Assembly (NCBI GenBank): GCA_023434465.1
Contig: JAEYSQ010000187.1
Span: forward strand, 1-30,053
Origin: Actinomycetes bacterium
GTDB taxonomy: Bacteria; Actinomycetota; Thermoleophilia; Solirubrobacterales; 70-9
DNA: 30,053 bases
Reading direction: 5' to 3'
The notes below the pieces were generated by a model. That model was not told the origin of the DNA and made no database searches. It saw only the letters and a program-made list of their open reading frames with translations. Shown here one piece after another: positions 1-7,860 of the stretch; positions within the stretch are counted from its first letter, which is position 1; each line of letters begins with the position of its first letter. The translations under genes and the position numbers were made by a program.

Positions 1-1273
1 GCTGACCGCATTCATCCTCTTCGTGCTGGCGACCTCGGGCATCAAGGGCTTCGCCTTCACGCTCGGCGTCGGCACCCTGGTCTCACTGCTCACCGCGGTC
101 GTCTTCACACAGGCCCTGCTCGGGTCGATGTCGAATACGAAGATCATGCGTTCCGCGAAGGCCTTCTCGGGAATGGAAGGCAAGGAACGCTGGCACTTCG
201 ACTTCATGGGGAAGGCACCCACGTTCTTCGCGATCTCCGGTGTGATCCTGCTGATCGGGGCCGGGGCTCTGACCACCAAGGGACTCAACTTCGGAATCGA
301 CTTCGAGTCCGGCACCCGGGTCGAAGTGAGCCTGGACGAACCCGCGACGACCGAGGAAGTGCGGGATGTGATCAGCCCGACCGGCCTCGGTGATGCTGAC
401 ATCCAGGCGATCACGGACAACCCGGCCCTGGGCGACAACGCCTTCAAGATCGAAAGCGAGACGCTCGACCCGTCGGAAGTCGCTGCGGTCGACGAGGCAC
501 TCGGCGAAGCCTTCGGGGTCAGCGCCGACGCCTTCAACAGCACCTCGGTCGGCCCGACCTTCGGTGCGTCGGTGGCCCGCAGTGCGGCTCTCGCGATCTT
601 CTTCTCGCTGATCCTGATCATGGGCTACATCGCCGTCCGGTTCGGCGCCAAGTACACGGTCCCGGTCCTGATCGCGATCGTCCACGACTTCCTGATCGCA
701 CTCGGGATCTATGCCTTGCTCGGGTTCGAGGTCTCGAGCGCGACCGTGGCCGCGTTCCTGACGATCCTTGGCTACTCGCAGTACGACACGATCATCGTCT
801 TCGACCGAATACGTGAGAACGAGCCCAAGATGCCCCGGGCGACCTACTCGCAGATCGTCAACAAGTCGATGAGTGAAGTCATGACCCGTTCGCTGGTCAC
901 CAGCTTCTCGACCCTGATCGGCGTCGTCTGCCTGCTGATCTTCGGCGGCGAGGTACTGGGAGCGTTCGCGATCGCGATCCTGGTCGGTGTCTTCTCCGGC
1001 ACTTACTCGTCGATCTTCATCGCATCGCCCGTACTCGGGCTCTGGAAGGAACACGAGCCGACCTTCAAGCGCCGTCGCCGCCAGCAGATCGAAACCCAGG
1101 GCTCGGTCCCCGCCTTTGCCTCCGATCTCGTGGTCGCCCGCAAGGACGACGGCGAAGCCCCGGTGATCGAAGGCGGAACCGAAGAGGACGCGCCCAGCGG
1201 CCCCAAGCTTTCGCCACGTGACCGGCGTCGCAAGGAACGCGAGGAAGCAAAGAAAGCCGAAGGGGAAGCCTGA
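1..1273 (+). CDS. secDF: SecDF protein-export membrane protein, 5'-truncated by the window edge
   Basis: The frame is open from base 2 and has no start in the window. The first ~35 residues read as the last membrane helices of a SecD protein (KGFAFTLGVGTLVSLLTAVV). They continue without a stop into a full SecF moiety: an N-terminal helix, the periplasmic signature GIDFESGT (family GIDFxGGT), then five C-terminal helices with YDTIIVFDRIREN, matching the conserved SecF motif. So SecD and SecF are one polypeptide here, as in some Gram-positive bacteria, rather than two genes. SecDF sits in the cytoplasmic membrane next to SecYEG and uses the proton gradient to pull exported proteins outward. The C-terminus is a long cytoplasmic tail rich in Lys, Arg and Glu. 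The stop overlaps the next ATG (TGATG), implying translational coupling. The SecF identity is secure; the fusion rests on the visible SecD end. Confidence 0.93.
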   Translation, partial: LTAFILFVLATSGIKGFAFTLGVGTLVSLLTAVVFTQALLGSMSNTKIMRSAKAFSGMEGKERWHFDFMGKAPTFFAISGVILLIGAGALTTKGLNFGIDFESGTRVEVSLDEPATTEEVRDVISPTGLGDADIQAITDNPALGDNAFKIESETLDPSEVAAVDEALGEAFGVSADAFNSTSVGPTFGASVARSAALAIFFSLILIMGYIAVRFGAKYTVPVLIAIVHDFLIALGIYALLGFEVSSATVAAFLTILGYSQYDTIIVFDRIRENEPKMPRATYSQIVNKSMSEVMTRSLVTSFSTLIGVVCLLIFGGEVLGAFAIAILVGVFSGTYSSIFIASPVLGLWKEHEPTFKRRRRQQIETQGSVPAFASDLVVARKDDGEAPVIEGGTEEDAPSGPKLSPRDRRRKEREEAKKAEGEA

Positions 1274-1554
1274 TGTCGATAGTTATCTGGTTCACCGTCG
1301 CGCTCGCCCTCTGGCATTTCACGATCTTCGTGCCGGACCGTTTCTGGCAAGGCATCATCGGCGCCCTGGTCGGTTGCCTGGTCGGCGGTTTGATCTCCGG
1401 GGCCGTGATTGAGGTGATCATGGGCAGCGGTCTCAACGACACCAATCTGATCACCTTCCTGGCTGCCGTTCCGGGCACCCTGATCGGCGCCTGGGTGGTC
1501 TACCGCATCGGCACATCGCAGGGCACCGAGCCGGTCGAAGAGGCCAAGGGCTGA
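1273..1554 (+). CDS. small hydrophobic membrane protein of unknown function
   Basis: This 93-residue protein is nearly all membrane: predicted helices at about residues 3-20, 25-50 and 57-78, with a short acidic tail (EPVEEAKG). The Gly/Ala-rich helices (GIIGALVGCLVGGLISGAVIEV, split by a short polar loop from FLAAVPGTLIGAWVV) loosely recall the GlsB/YeaQ transglycosylase-associated family, but I would not assign it. The ATG overlaps the secDF stop and a GGGGAA stretch lies just upstream, so it is probably co-translated with secDF. Its own stop overlaps the proposed recJ start. The context suggests an accessory of the export or membrane machinery (inference only). Confidence 0.7.
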   Translation: MSIVIWFTVALALWHFTIFVPDRFWQGIIGALVGCLVGGLISGAVIEVIMGSGLNDTNLITFLAAVPGTLIGAWVVYRIGTSQGTEPVEEAKG

Positions 1555-4193
1555 TTCGACTCCGGGCTAAGCCTTACCCGGTACAAAGCGCGCTCGAACT
1601 TGAACGCGCCGCCGGGCTGAGTCGCCCTGTCGCGACCGTCCTGACCCGGCGCGGTTTCTCGACCCCGGATCAGGCCGAAGAGTATCTCGCCGCGGGCGAA
1701 ACCCACGACCCATTCGCCTTCGATGGCATGGAGGAGACTGCCGGGATCGTGCTTTCGGCGATCGGCGACGGCCGCAGGATCACGGTCTACGGCGACTTCG
1801 ACTGCGACGGAGTTTGCGCTACCTCGATCCTGGTCCGGGGAATCCGCGAGCTGGGGGGCGACTGCGACTGGTTCATCCCCGATCGGATTAGTGAGGGCTA
1901 CGGCCTCAGCCCGGAGGCGATCCGCGGGCTGGCCGAGCGGGGGACAAAGCTCTTGATAAGCGTCGACTGCGGAGTGACCGCGGTCGAAGAAGTCGCTCTC
2001 GCGCGCGAGCTGGGCATGGAGATCGTGATCACCGACCATCACCAGGCAGGTCCGGAGTTACCGGATTGCCCAATTCTCCATCCGGTAATCAGCCGGTACC
2101 CGTTTCCCGCGCTTTGCGGGGCCGCCGTGGCTTCAAAGCTCGCCTCGGCGCTCCGCCGGGGCGATGCCTCGAACGCGGCCACCAGCCATCCGGTGCCCCG
2201 GTCGGACCGGGATGACGCTGATCTCGATCTGGTCGCTCTGGCCACGGTCGCCGACGTGATGCCCCTTGAAGGCGAGAACCGGCATCTGGTACGGGAAGGC
2301 GTCAAGATTGCCCGTCGGGCCCGGCGGCCCGGGATGGCGGCGCTGATGGCCGAGACCAGGGTGGAACCTTCGAGCCTCGGCGCCGAGGATTTCGGTTTTC
2401 GGCTCGGACCGCGGATCAACGCAGCCGGGAGGATGCAGCGGGCTGACGCCGGAGTTGAGCTGTTCCTCTCCGATTCGAAGGATCGCGCGATTGAGATCGC
2501 CGCGGAGCTCGGGGCGGTCAACGCGGACCGTCGCCGGGTCGAGCGAGAGGTTGAACGGGAAGCCAGGGCGGCGCTGAAGGAGCTGGGAGAGCCCGGACCG
2601 GCGGTCGTCGTGGCCGGCGAGGGTTGGCATCCGGGGGTGGTCGGGATCGTCGCTTCGAAACTGGTCAAGTTGACCGGCCGCCCATCCGTGGTCGTCGCGC
2701 TCGATGGTGAAACGGGACGCGGTTCGGCCCGTTCGGTGCCGGGTCTAGACCTCCATGACGCCATCGGTGAGAGTGCGGACCTGCTCGAGACTTTCGGCGG
2801 GCACGCGGCGGCGGCCGGCCTCAGCATCCGGCGAGAACGGATCGGGGAGTTCCGGGATGCACTCGGACGGGCTGTCGCCGCAAGGATCGGCACCGCGCCG
2901 GCCGAGCCGGTCGTGGAGTTCGACGCGGTCGCCGGCGGGAGCGATCTCGGACTCGACCTGGCCGAGGAACTTGAGCGGCTGCAGCCCTTCGGGAACGGCA
3001 ACCCGGCCGTGAAACTGCTCGTGCCGGGAGCCCGGATCGAGAATCTCCGGGAAATGGGGGAGGGCAAGCACTGCCGCTTCTCGGTTTGCTCGGGCTCGAG
3101 CCGGGCCAACGCGGTCTGTTTCGGAAGGACTTCCTTCGGGCTCAGGGAGGGCGAACGCGCGGACGTGGTGGCCGAACTCTGCATCAATCACTGGAATGGC
3201 TCGATCGAACCCCAGCTGCGGGTCAGCGACGTGCTGCCGGCCCCGGAAGCCGAGCCACTCCCCGGTTGCGAGAAGGACGAGTGGTGGCAGCGCTTCGAGC
3301 TAGCGATGGAAGAAAATCTCGAAAAGCCAGGCGCGGAAGCGGCCGGGGAGATTGGGGAGATTCCTCTCGCGGCGTCACCACAGGGATTGCCCGGGGTCGC
3401 GATCGCCGAGCTGATCAGTTCCGGTGAACGGATCGCCATCCTGACCGCTGACGCGAACCAACGCTGGAGCGGACTTCGGGGCACCGGGCTATCCCGATTC
3501 CTTCCCGAGCTTCCGGACCGCGATCCTGCTCTGCCGCTGGTGGCAGGCGTCTGGGCCGGCAGTCCCGTCGCGGAAACGGGGCTCGCGGTCGGAGCCGGTG
3601 GCGAACCCGGCCGAGGTGCCACGCCCGGCGCCCAGATCCTGGTCACTGATTTCGCCAGCCTCGAGGCCGGGACCGGCGGCGGAGCCTTTCGCCCGGCCGG
3701 TTTCGATCTCGCCCAGGCCGGGTTCGAACGGATCGCCCTGCTCGACGTCCCGTACACAGAAGCCTCGCTCGCGCTGCTGGCCCGGTCTCACCTTCCGATC
3801 CACCTTCTGGCCGGTCCGGACGAAATCGGGTTCTCCGCCCGGGTCGCGGCCCACCGGCTCGATCTGACCGCTCAGTTGAGGAATCTCTTCCGGGCACTCC
3901 GGGACGGCGCCCGGCCCGACAGCCCCCACCTCGACGGCGAGACTCTTCGCGAAACGCTCTCGGCCGACGGCCAGTTGGTCCGCTCCCCGGAGCAGGCGGC
4001 CCTCCTCTTGCGGGTTCTGATCGAGACAGGGCTCGCCCGTTCGACCGGGGTCGGCGGTGCCCGGAACGCCGGGGTCGTATCCTCGGAGAGGACGGATCTT
4101 TCGGCTTCTGCCGTTTTCGTCCATCATGTTTCGCTTCACAAGGACCACGAACGATTTCTCAACCACTTCAACAGGCAGACACAGAGGCAGTAG
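1554..4193 (+). CDS. recJ: Single-stranded-DNA-specific exonuclease RecJ, long form, apparent ATT (or CTG) start
   Basis: RecJ is a 5'-3' single-strand DNA exonuclease of recombination and mismatch/base-excision repair. DHH-family motifs are clear: YGDFDCDG (residues 79-86 counting from base 1554), VDCGVTA, DHH (161-163), ALATVADVMPLEGENR, RLGPRINAAGRM, and in the DHHA1 domain EGWHPGVVGIVASKL and FGGHAAAAG. The first in-frame ATG is at 1728, but the frame is open back to 1554. Those 58 extra residues read like a normal RecJ N-terminus: LERAAGLSRPVATVLTRRG, then TPDQAEEYL, then DPFAFDGM. No ATG, GTG or TTG exists there, so translation probably starts at ATT 1554 (overlapping the upstream stop as TGATT) or CTG 1551, with GAGG at 1540-1543. 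About 880 residues is long; the C-terminal ~300 residues (LTAQLRNLFRALRDG, LLRVLIETGLAR) resemble the extra domain of Gram-positive RecJ. Confidence 0.9.
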   Translation: MRLRAKPYPVQSALELERAAGLSRPVATVLTRRGFSTPDQAEEYLAAGETHDPFAFDGMEETAGIVLSAIGDGRRITVYGDFDCDGVCATSILVRGIRELGGDCDWFIPDRISEGYGLSPEAIRGLAERGTKLLISVDCGVTAVEEVALARELGMEIVITDHHQAGPELPDCPILHPVISRYPFPALCGAAVASKLASALRRGDASNAATSHPVPRSDRDDADLDLVALATVADVMPLEGENRHLVREGVKIARRARRPGMAALMAETRVEPSSLGAEDFGFRLGPRINAAGRMQRADAGVELFLSDSKDRAIEIAAELGAVNADRRRVEREVEREARAALKELGEPGPAVVVAGEGWHPGVVGIVASKLVKLTGRPSVVVALDGETGRGSARSVPGLDLHDAIGESADLLETFGGHAAAAGLSIRRERIGEFRDALGRAVAARIGTAPAEPVVEFDAVAGGSDLGLDLAEELERLQPFGNGNPAVKLLVPGARIENLREMGEGKHCRFSVCSGSSRANAVCFGRTSFGLREGERADVVAELCINHWNGSIEPQLRVSDVLPAPEAEPLPGCEKDEWWQRFELAMEENLEKPGAEAAGEIGEIPLAASPQGLPGVAIAELISSGERIAILTADANQRWSGLRGTGLSRFLPELPDRDPALPLVAGVWAGSPVAETGLAVGAGGEPGRGATPGAQILVTDFASLEAGTGGGAFRPAGFDLAQAGFERIALLDVPYTEASLALLARSHLPIHLLAGPDEIGFSARVAAHRLDLTAQLRNLFRALRDGARPDSPHLDGETLRETLSADGQLVRSPEQAALLLRVLIETGLARSTGVGGARNAGVVSSERTDLSASAVFVHHVSLHKDHERFLNHFNRQTQRQ

Positions 4194-4282
4194 CCCCAGG
4201 CTCGGCTTCGAGCGCTCCTCCGCCCAATGGGGCGGGGCCTGGCGTCGTTGACACGCAGGGCCTGACCGCGCGCGAACGTTCG

Positions 4283-6481
4283 TTGCTGGATGACCTGATG
4301 GCTGTGATCCAGCAGTTCGAAGCGGACCTGGCAACGAACGGCGCGATCCAGCGCGAGGCGATCGATCGCGACGAGGTGACCCGGGCTTTCGTATTCGCCT
4401 GCCGTCATCACGCCGACCAGATGCGTAGCTCGGGTGACGAGTTCATCACCCACCCGGTCGGGGTCGCCCGGATCTGCGTCGGCATGGCGCTCGACACCGA
4501 GACGCTTTGCGCGTCGCTTCTCCACGACACGGTCGAGGACACCTCGGCCAGTCTGGAGGAGATCGAGCTGGAGTTCAGTCCGACCGTCGCCCGGCTGGTC
4601 GACGGCGTCACCAAGCTGACCGAGATTACCTTCGAAAGTCGCGACGAACGCCAGGCCGAGAACTACCGCAAGATGATGGTCGCGATGGCCACCGACGTGC
4701 GGGTCATCCTGATCAAACTCGCCGACCGCCTGCACAACATGCGGACGCTGAGTTCGCTGCCGAAGCAGAAGCAGATCCTGAAATCCCGCGAGACCCTCGA
4801 GATCTATGCGCCGCTGGCCCACCGTCTCGGCATTCACGCGATCAAGTGGGAACTGGAAGACCTCGCCTTCGCGACCCTTCATCCCCGCAAGTACTCGGAG
4901 ATCAAGCACCTGGTCGCCCAGCAGAGGAACGAGCGTGAGAGCTTCGTCGAAGAGGCCGGAAGCTACCTGTCCGAGGAGCTGGAGAAGGTCGGCATCGAAG
5001 CGGCGATCGCCGGACGAGCCAAGCACTTCTACTCGATCTACACCAAGATGACCAAGAAGGGTCGCGAGTTCAACGAGATCTTCGATCTGACCGCGATGCG
5101 GGTGATCGTCGGGTCCGTCAAGGACTGTTACGGCGCGATCGGGGTCGTCCATTCGCTCTGGAAGCCGCTGCCGGGTCGCTTCAAGGATTACGTCGCGATG
5201 CCGAAGGCCAACATGTACCAGGCTCTTCACACGACGGTGATCGGCCCGGAAGGCAAGCCGCTCGAGATCCAGATCCGCACGGTCGAGATGCACCGTCTCG
5301 CTGAGTACGGGATCGCCGCGCATGTCTCCTACAAGGAGGGCAGCGGCGGGGAATCCTCGAAGGAGAAGATGACCTGGCTGCGCCAGCTGGTCGAATCGGA
5401 GTCCGAACAGGATCCGACCGAGTTCCTCCAGTCATTGAAGGAAGACCTCTTCGAGGACGAAGTGTTCGTCTTCACTCCGAAGGGTGAGGTGATGAACCTC
5501 TCCGCCGGTTCGACCCCGGTCGATTTCGCCTACTCGATCCACACCGACGTCGGCCACCGCTGTGTCGGAGCGAAGGTGAACGGCAAGATAGTGCCGCTTC
5601 ACTACCAGCTTAAATCCGGTGACATCGTCGAGGTTCTGACCGCGAACAAGGACCGGGGCCCTTCCCGGGACTGGTTGAAGCTGGTCGGGACCAGCCGTGC
5701 CCGCAACAAGATCCGGGCCTGGTTCCGTGAGGAAAAGCGCGATGACGCCGAGAAGAATGGCCGCGAGGCTCTGGCCGAGGCCCTGCGTAAACGCGACCTG
5801 CCACCGCAGAAGTTCTCCGGCTCTCCGATGCTGGCCGATGTGATGCGGGAGATGGGCTTCCGCAAGGCGGAGGATTTCTACATCGCCCTGGGACAGGGCA
5901 AGGTTTCGGCCAAGACCACTGCCAACAAGCTGATCCAGCGCCTGCGGCAGGGCGAGATCATCGAGCCCGCCCCGGTCGAGAACATCGAGTCCGGCACCGG
6001 AAAACGTAGCCGTGCGATCCGTGAGGCATCCGAGTTCGGAATCAAGGTCGAGGGAGTTGACAACGTCGCCCTCCGGCTCGCCAAGTGCTGTCGCCCGGTT
6101 CCCGGCGACGAGATCGTCGGTTACGTGTCGCTCGGTCGCGGCATCACGATTCACCAGGCCAGCTGCCAGAACGTCGCCAATCTCGAGAAGTCACCGGAGC
6201 GGATCGTCGAGGTCGCCTGGGAGGGCGAAAACGAAGCGACCTTCCGGGTCGAGATCCAGGTCGACGCCTATGACCGGACCCGCCTGCTCGAGGATCTCTC
6301 CCGCGCGTTTTCGGAGGTTGGCGTCAACATCATGTCGGCCACCCTGACCACGAACCCGCCCATGGTCAAGAACCGTTTCGTGATCGAGGTGGGCGACACG
6401 AGCCAGCTCAAGCAATGCATCAACCGGATCCGTCACGTCGAATCCGTCTTCGACGCCCACCGGGTGTCAACCACCGACTGA
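4283..6481 (+). CDS. rel: Bifunctional (p)ppGpp synthetase/hydrolase, Rel/SpoT family
   Basis: This is the long Rel enzyme that makes and degrades the stringent-response alarmone (p)ppGpp. Domains in order: HD hydrolase with the HD pair in LLHDTVEDT (~H81, D82) and IKLADRLHNMRTL; synthetase (YSIYTKMTKKGREFNEIFDLTAMRVIV, split here for description); TGS (VFVFTPKGEVMNLSAGSTP); the conserved-cysteine region (LAKCCRPVPGDEIVG); and a C-terminal ACT/RRM-type domain (DRTRLLEDLSRAFSEVGVNI). An intact HD site suggests it is bifunctional. The start is uncertain. The first canonical in-frame start is TTG 4283, without a clear ribosome site; ATG 4298 is an alternative. The frame is open further upstream, with family-like GLTARERSLLDDL, back to an ATT at 4154 that has AAGGA nine bases before it and overlaps the end of recJ. 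It lies 89 bases downstream of recJ. Confidence 0.95.
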   Translation: MLDDLMAVIQQFEADLATNGAIQREAIDRDEVTRAFVFACRHHADQMRSSGDEFITHPVGVARICVGMALDTETLCASLLHDTVEDTSASLEEIELEFSPTVARLVDGVTKLTEITFESRDERQAENYRKMMVAMATDVRVILIKLADRLHNMRTLSSLPKQKQILKSRETLEIYAPLAHRLGIHAIKWELEDLAFATLHPRKYSEIKHLVAQQRNERESFVEEAGSYLSEELEKVGIEAAIAGRAKHFYSIYTKMTKKGREFNEIFDLTAMRVIVGSVKDCYGAIGVVHSLWKPLPGRFKDYVAMPKANMYQALHTTVIGPEGKPLEIQIRTVEMHRLAEYGIAAHVSYKEGSGGESSKEKMTWLRQLVESESEQDPTEFLQSLKEDLFEDEVFVFTPKGEVMNLSAGSTPVDFAYSIHTDVGHRCVGAKVNGKIVPLHYQLKSGDIVEVLTANKDRGPSRDWLKLVGTSRARNKIRAWFREEKRDDAEKNGREALAEALRKRDLPPQKFSGSPMLADVMREMGFRKAEDFYIALGQGKVSAKTTANKLIQRLRQGEIIEPAPVENIESGTGKRSRAIREASEFGIKVEGVDNVALRLAKCCRPVPGDEIVGYVSLGRGITIHQASCQNVANLEKSPERIVEVAWEGENEATFRVEIQVDAYDRTRLLEDLSRAFSEVGVNIMSATLTTNPPMVKNRFVIEVGDTSQLKQCINRIRHVESVFDAHRVSTTD

Positions 6482-6496
6482 TTCCTCGCAGGGATA

Positions 6497-6535
6497 GGTT
6501 CGATTCGCTAGGGCTATACCCGAGTAGATCGAACC
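6497..6535. terminator. Inverted repeat between convergent genes, possible bidirectional terminator
   Basis: GGTTCGAT at 6497-6504 is exactly complementary to ATCGAACC at 6528-6535, and the loop holds a smaller GGG...CCC pair. It lies in the 73-base gap where rel (+) and the thiamine-binding-type gene (-) converge, where a shared terminator is expected. There is no T-run, so factor-independent termination would be weak. Confidence 0.4.
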
Positions 6536-6554
6536 AACCTCGTGCGTCGGTGGC

Positions 6555-6854
6555 TCAGAGGCGGTCTTTGACCGACTCGACCTTTGATTCGAGGGTCTGG
6601 TCCTTGTCGGTTCGCTGGTCGACCTTGAGGACCGTGTAAACGCGGGGGATGCCTGATTCGAACGGGAGGGCATGAAGTTCGGAGGCGAGCCTGAAGATGT
6701 CGTCGGGCTCGCCTTCGAGGCTGGTCCCCATCGCGTGCATCTCGAAGCGGACCTTGTCCTGGGAGTCGAGATGCCGGGCGATCACGGCGAGCAGGTCGCC
6801 CACCGAGGCGCCTTCGCGGCCGATCGGCAGTACGGTGATGTCAGCGGTGGCCAT
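6555..6854 (-). CDS. Thiamine-binding-type protein, MTH1187/YqgV (UPF0045) family
   Basis: This 99-residue protein has the small alpha/beta fold pattern of the MTH1187/YqgV family: ADITVLPIGREGASVGDLLAVI at the N-terminus (given in two parts: ADITVLPIG and GASVGDLLAVI), FEMHAMGTSLEGE in the middle, and RVYTVLKVDQRTDK near the end. Members bind thiamine or related ligands in the cytoplasm; the physiological role is not well settled. It is the last gene of the minus-strand run, 34 bases after the lipid kinase gene, and converges with rel. No strong ribosome site is seen before the ATG. No thiamine synthesis gene is nearby. Confidence 0.8.
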   Translation of the reverse strand: MATADITVLPIGREGASVGDLLAVIARHLDSQDKVRFEMHAMGTSLEGEPDDIFRLASELHALPFESGIPRVYTVLKVDQRTDKDQTLESKVESVKDRL

Positions 6855-6888
6855 ACACCGATGGTAGCCAGACTGACTCGTCGGCGGA

Positions 6889-7860
6889 TCAGGCGATGAT
6901 CGTCAGGGCGCCCGGGTCGGCGGCCAGGGTGATCTCTTCGAAGGTGCCGATGTAGTCGCCGTCGACCTGGACCGGGAAGGGGAGAACCGAGCCCGATTCG
7001 TCCCTGGAACCGGACCGGATCCGTGCCTGGTTGAATTGCTCGAAAGTTTCAACCTGGTTGTGGTTGCCTGCCTTCAGCCGTTGCGCAAGGAGACGGGGAA
7101 CGATCGCTCCCATGTCCAGCAGATTGGCCCGTTTGAGAAGCACCATGCCCAGCGAACCGTCGTCGATCGCCACGTTCTCGCAGACCCGGACCGGCTGCCG
7201 GCTGAAGTAGGTGAAGGGGTCCGAGTTCTGGGCCAGGGCGGTCACGCCGGTATGGGTTTCGCCGTCGATCTCGAGTTCGAGCTGGACCGGGTTCCGCATG
7301 TAGTCGCGGAAGTACCCCTTGGTTGCGATCCAGGAGTAGAACCACGGGCCGGCACGCCGTTTCCATTTCGGATTGGCATCCACCTTTTCCACCACCGTCG
7401 CGTCGATGCCGGCGCCGCAGGAAAAGACGAAATGCCGGTCGTTGATCTTGCCGAGGTCGATCTTGCGCGGTCTGAAATCGTCGGCAAGTGAAAGCAGATG
7501 CTCTGTCGCGTCGACGACGTCGTTGGGAATTCCGAGGGTGCGGCAGACGACGTTCGTGTTTCCACCGGGAAGAAAGGTGACCGGGATGTCGGTGCCGGCG
7601 AGGCCGTTGGCGACCTCGTTCACGGTACCGTCACCGCCGAAGGCGACCACGATGTCATAACCGCCATCGACCGCGTCACGGCCGATCTCGGTCGCGTGAT
7701 CCTGGCTTTCGGTCGCTTCCACCTCGACTTCGAAGCGACCCTGGAGGGCGTAGACGACCAGGTTCTTGAGACGGTCCGAGACCGTTGTCGCGTAAGGGTT
7801 GACGATGATCAGCATCCGGCGTTTGCCGCTGCTCCTCGGCACGACCGGCTCCACGTTCAC
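6889..7860 (-). CDS. Diacylglycerol/lipid kinase family protein (DagK/YegS-like)
   Basis: A 323-residue protein with the DAG-kinase catalytic domain: LIIVNPYAT (residues 17-25), the nucleotide-binding loop GGDGTVNEVANGL (75-87), and the second loop PGGNTNVVCRTLGI (98-111), where relatives usually have PxGTxNDFAR. The C-terminal half is the beta-rich domain with DDGSLGMVLLK and VQVDGDYIG. Such proteins phosphorylate diacylglycerol, sphingoid bases or polyprenol-type lipids at the inner face of the membrane; the substrate cannot be read from sequence. The GTG start overlaps the stop of the upstream hydrolase gene (GTGA), so the two are translationally coupled. Confidence 0.88.
   Translation of the reverse strand: MNVEPVVPRSSGKRRMLIIVNPYATTVSDRLKNLVVYALQGRFEVEVEATESQDHATEIGRDAVDGGYDIVVAFGGDGTVNEVANGLAGTDIPVTFLPGGNTNVVCRTLGIPNDVVDATEHLLSLADDFRPRKIDLGKINDRHFVFSCGAGIDATVVEKVDANPKWKRRAGPWFYSWIATKGYFRDYMRNPVQLELEIDGETHTGVTALAQNSDPFTYFSRQPVRVCENVAIDDGSLGMVLLKRANLLDMGAIVPRLLAQRLKAGNHNQVETFEQFNQARIRSGSRDESGSVLPFPVQVDGDYIGTFEEITLAADPGALTIIA

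Noticed and set aside
1728..1730. ATG 1728 as the recJ start
   Set aside because: It would remove a 58-residue segment that matches the usual RecJ N-terminus and leave a 174-base gap in an otherwise overlapping gene cluster.
4136..5323. 395-codon open frame on the minus strand across the rel start
   Set aside because: Antisense to conserved HD and synthetase domains of Rel; no recognisable motif.
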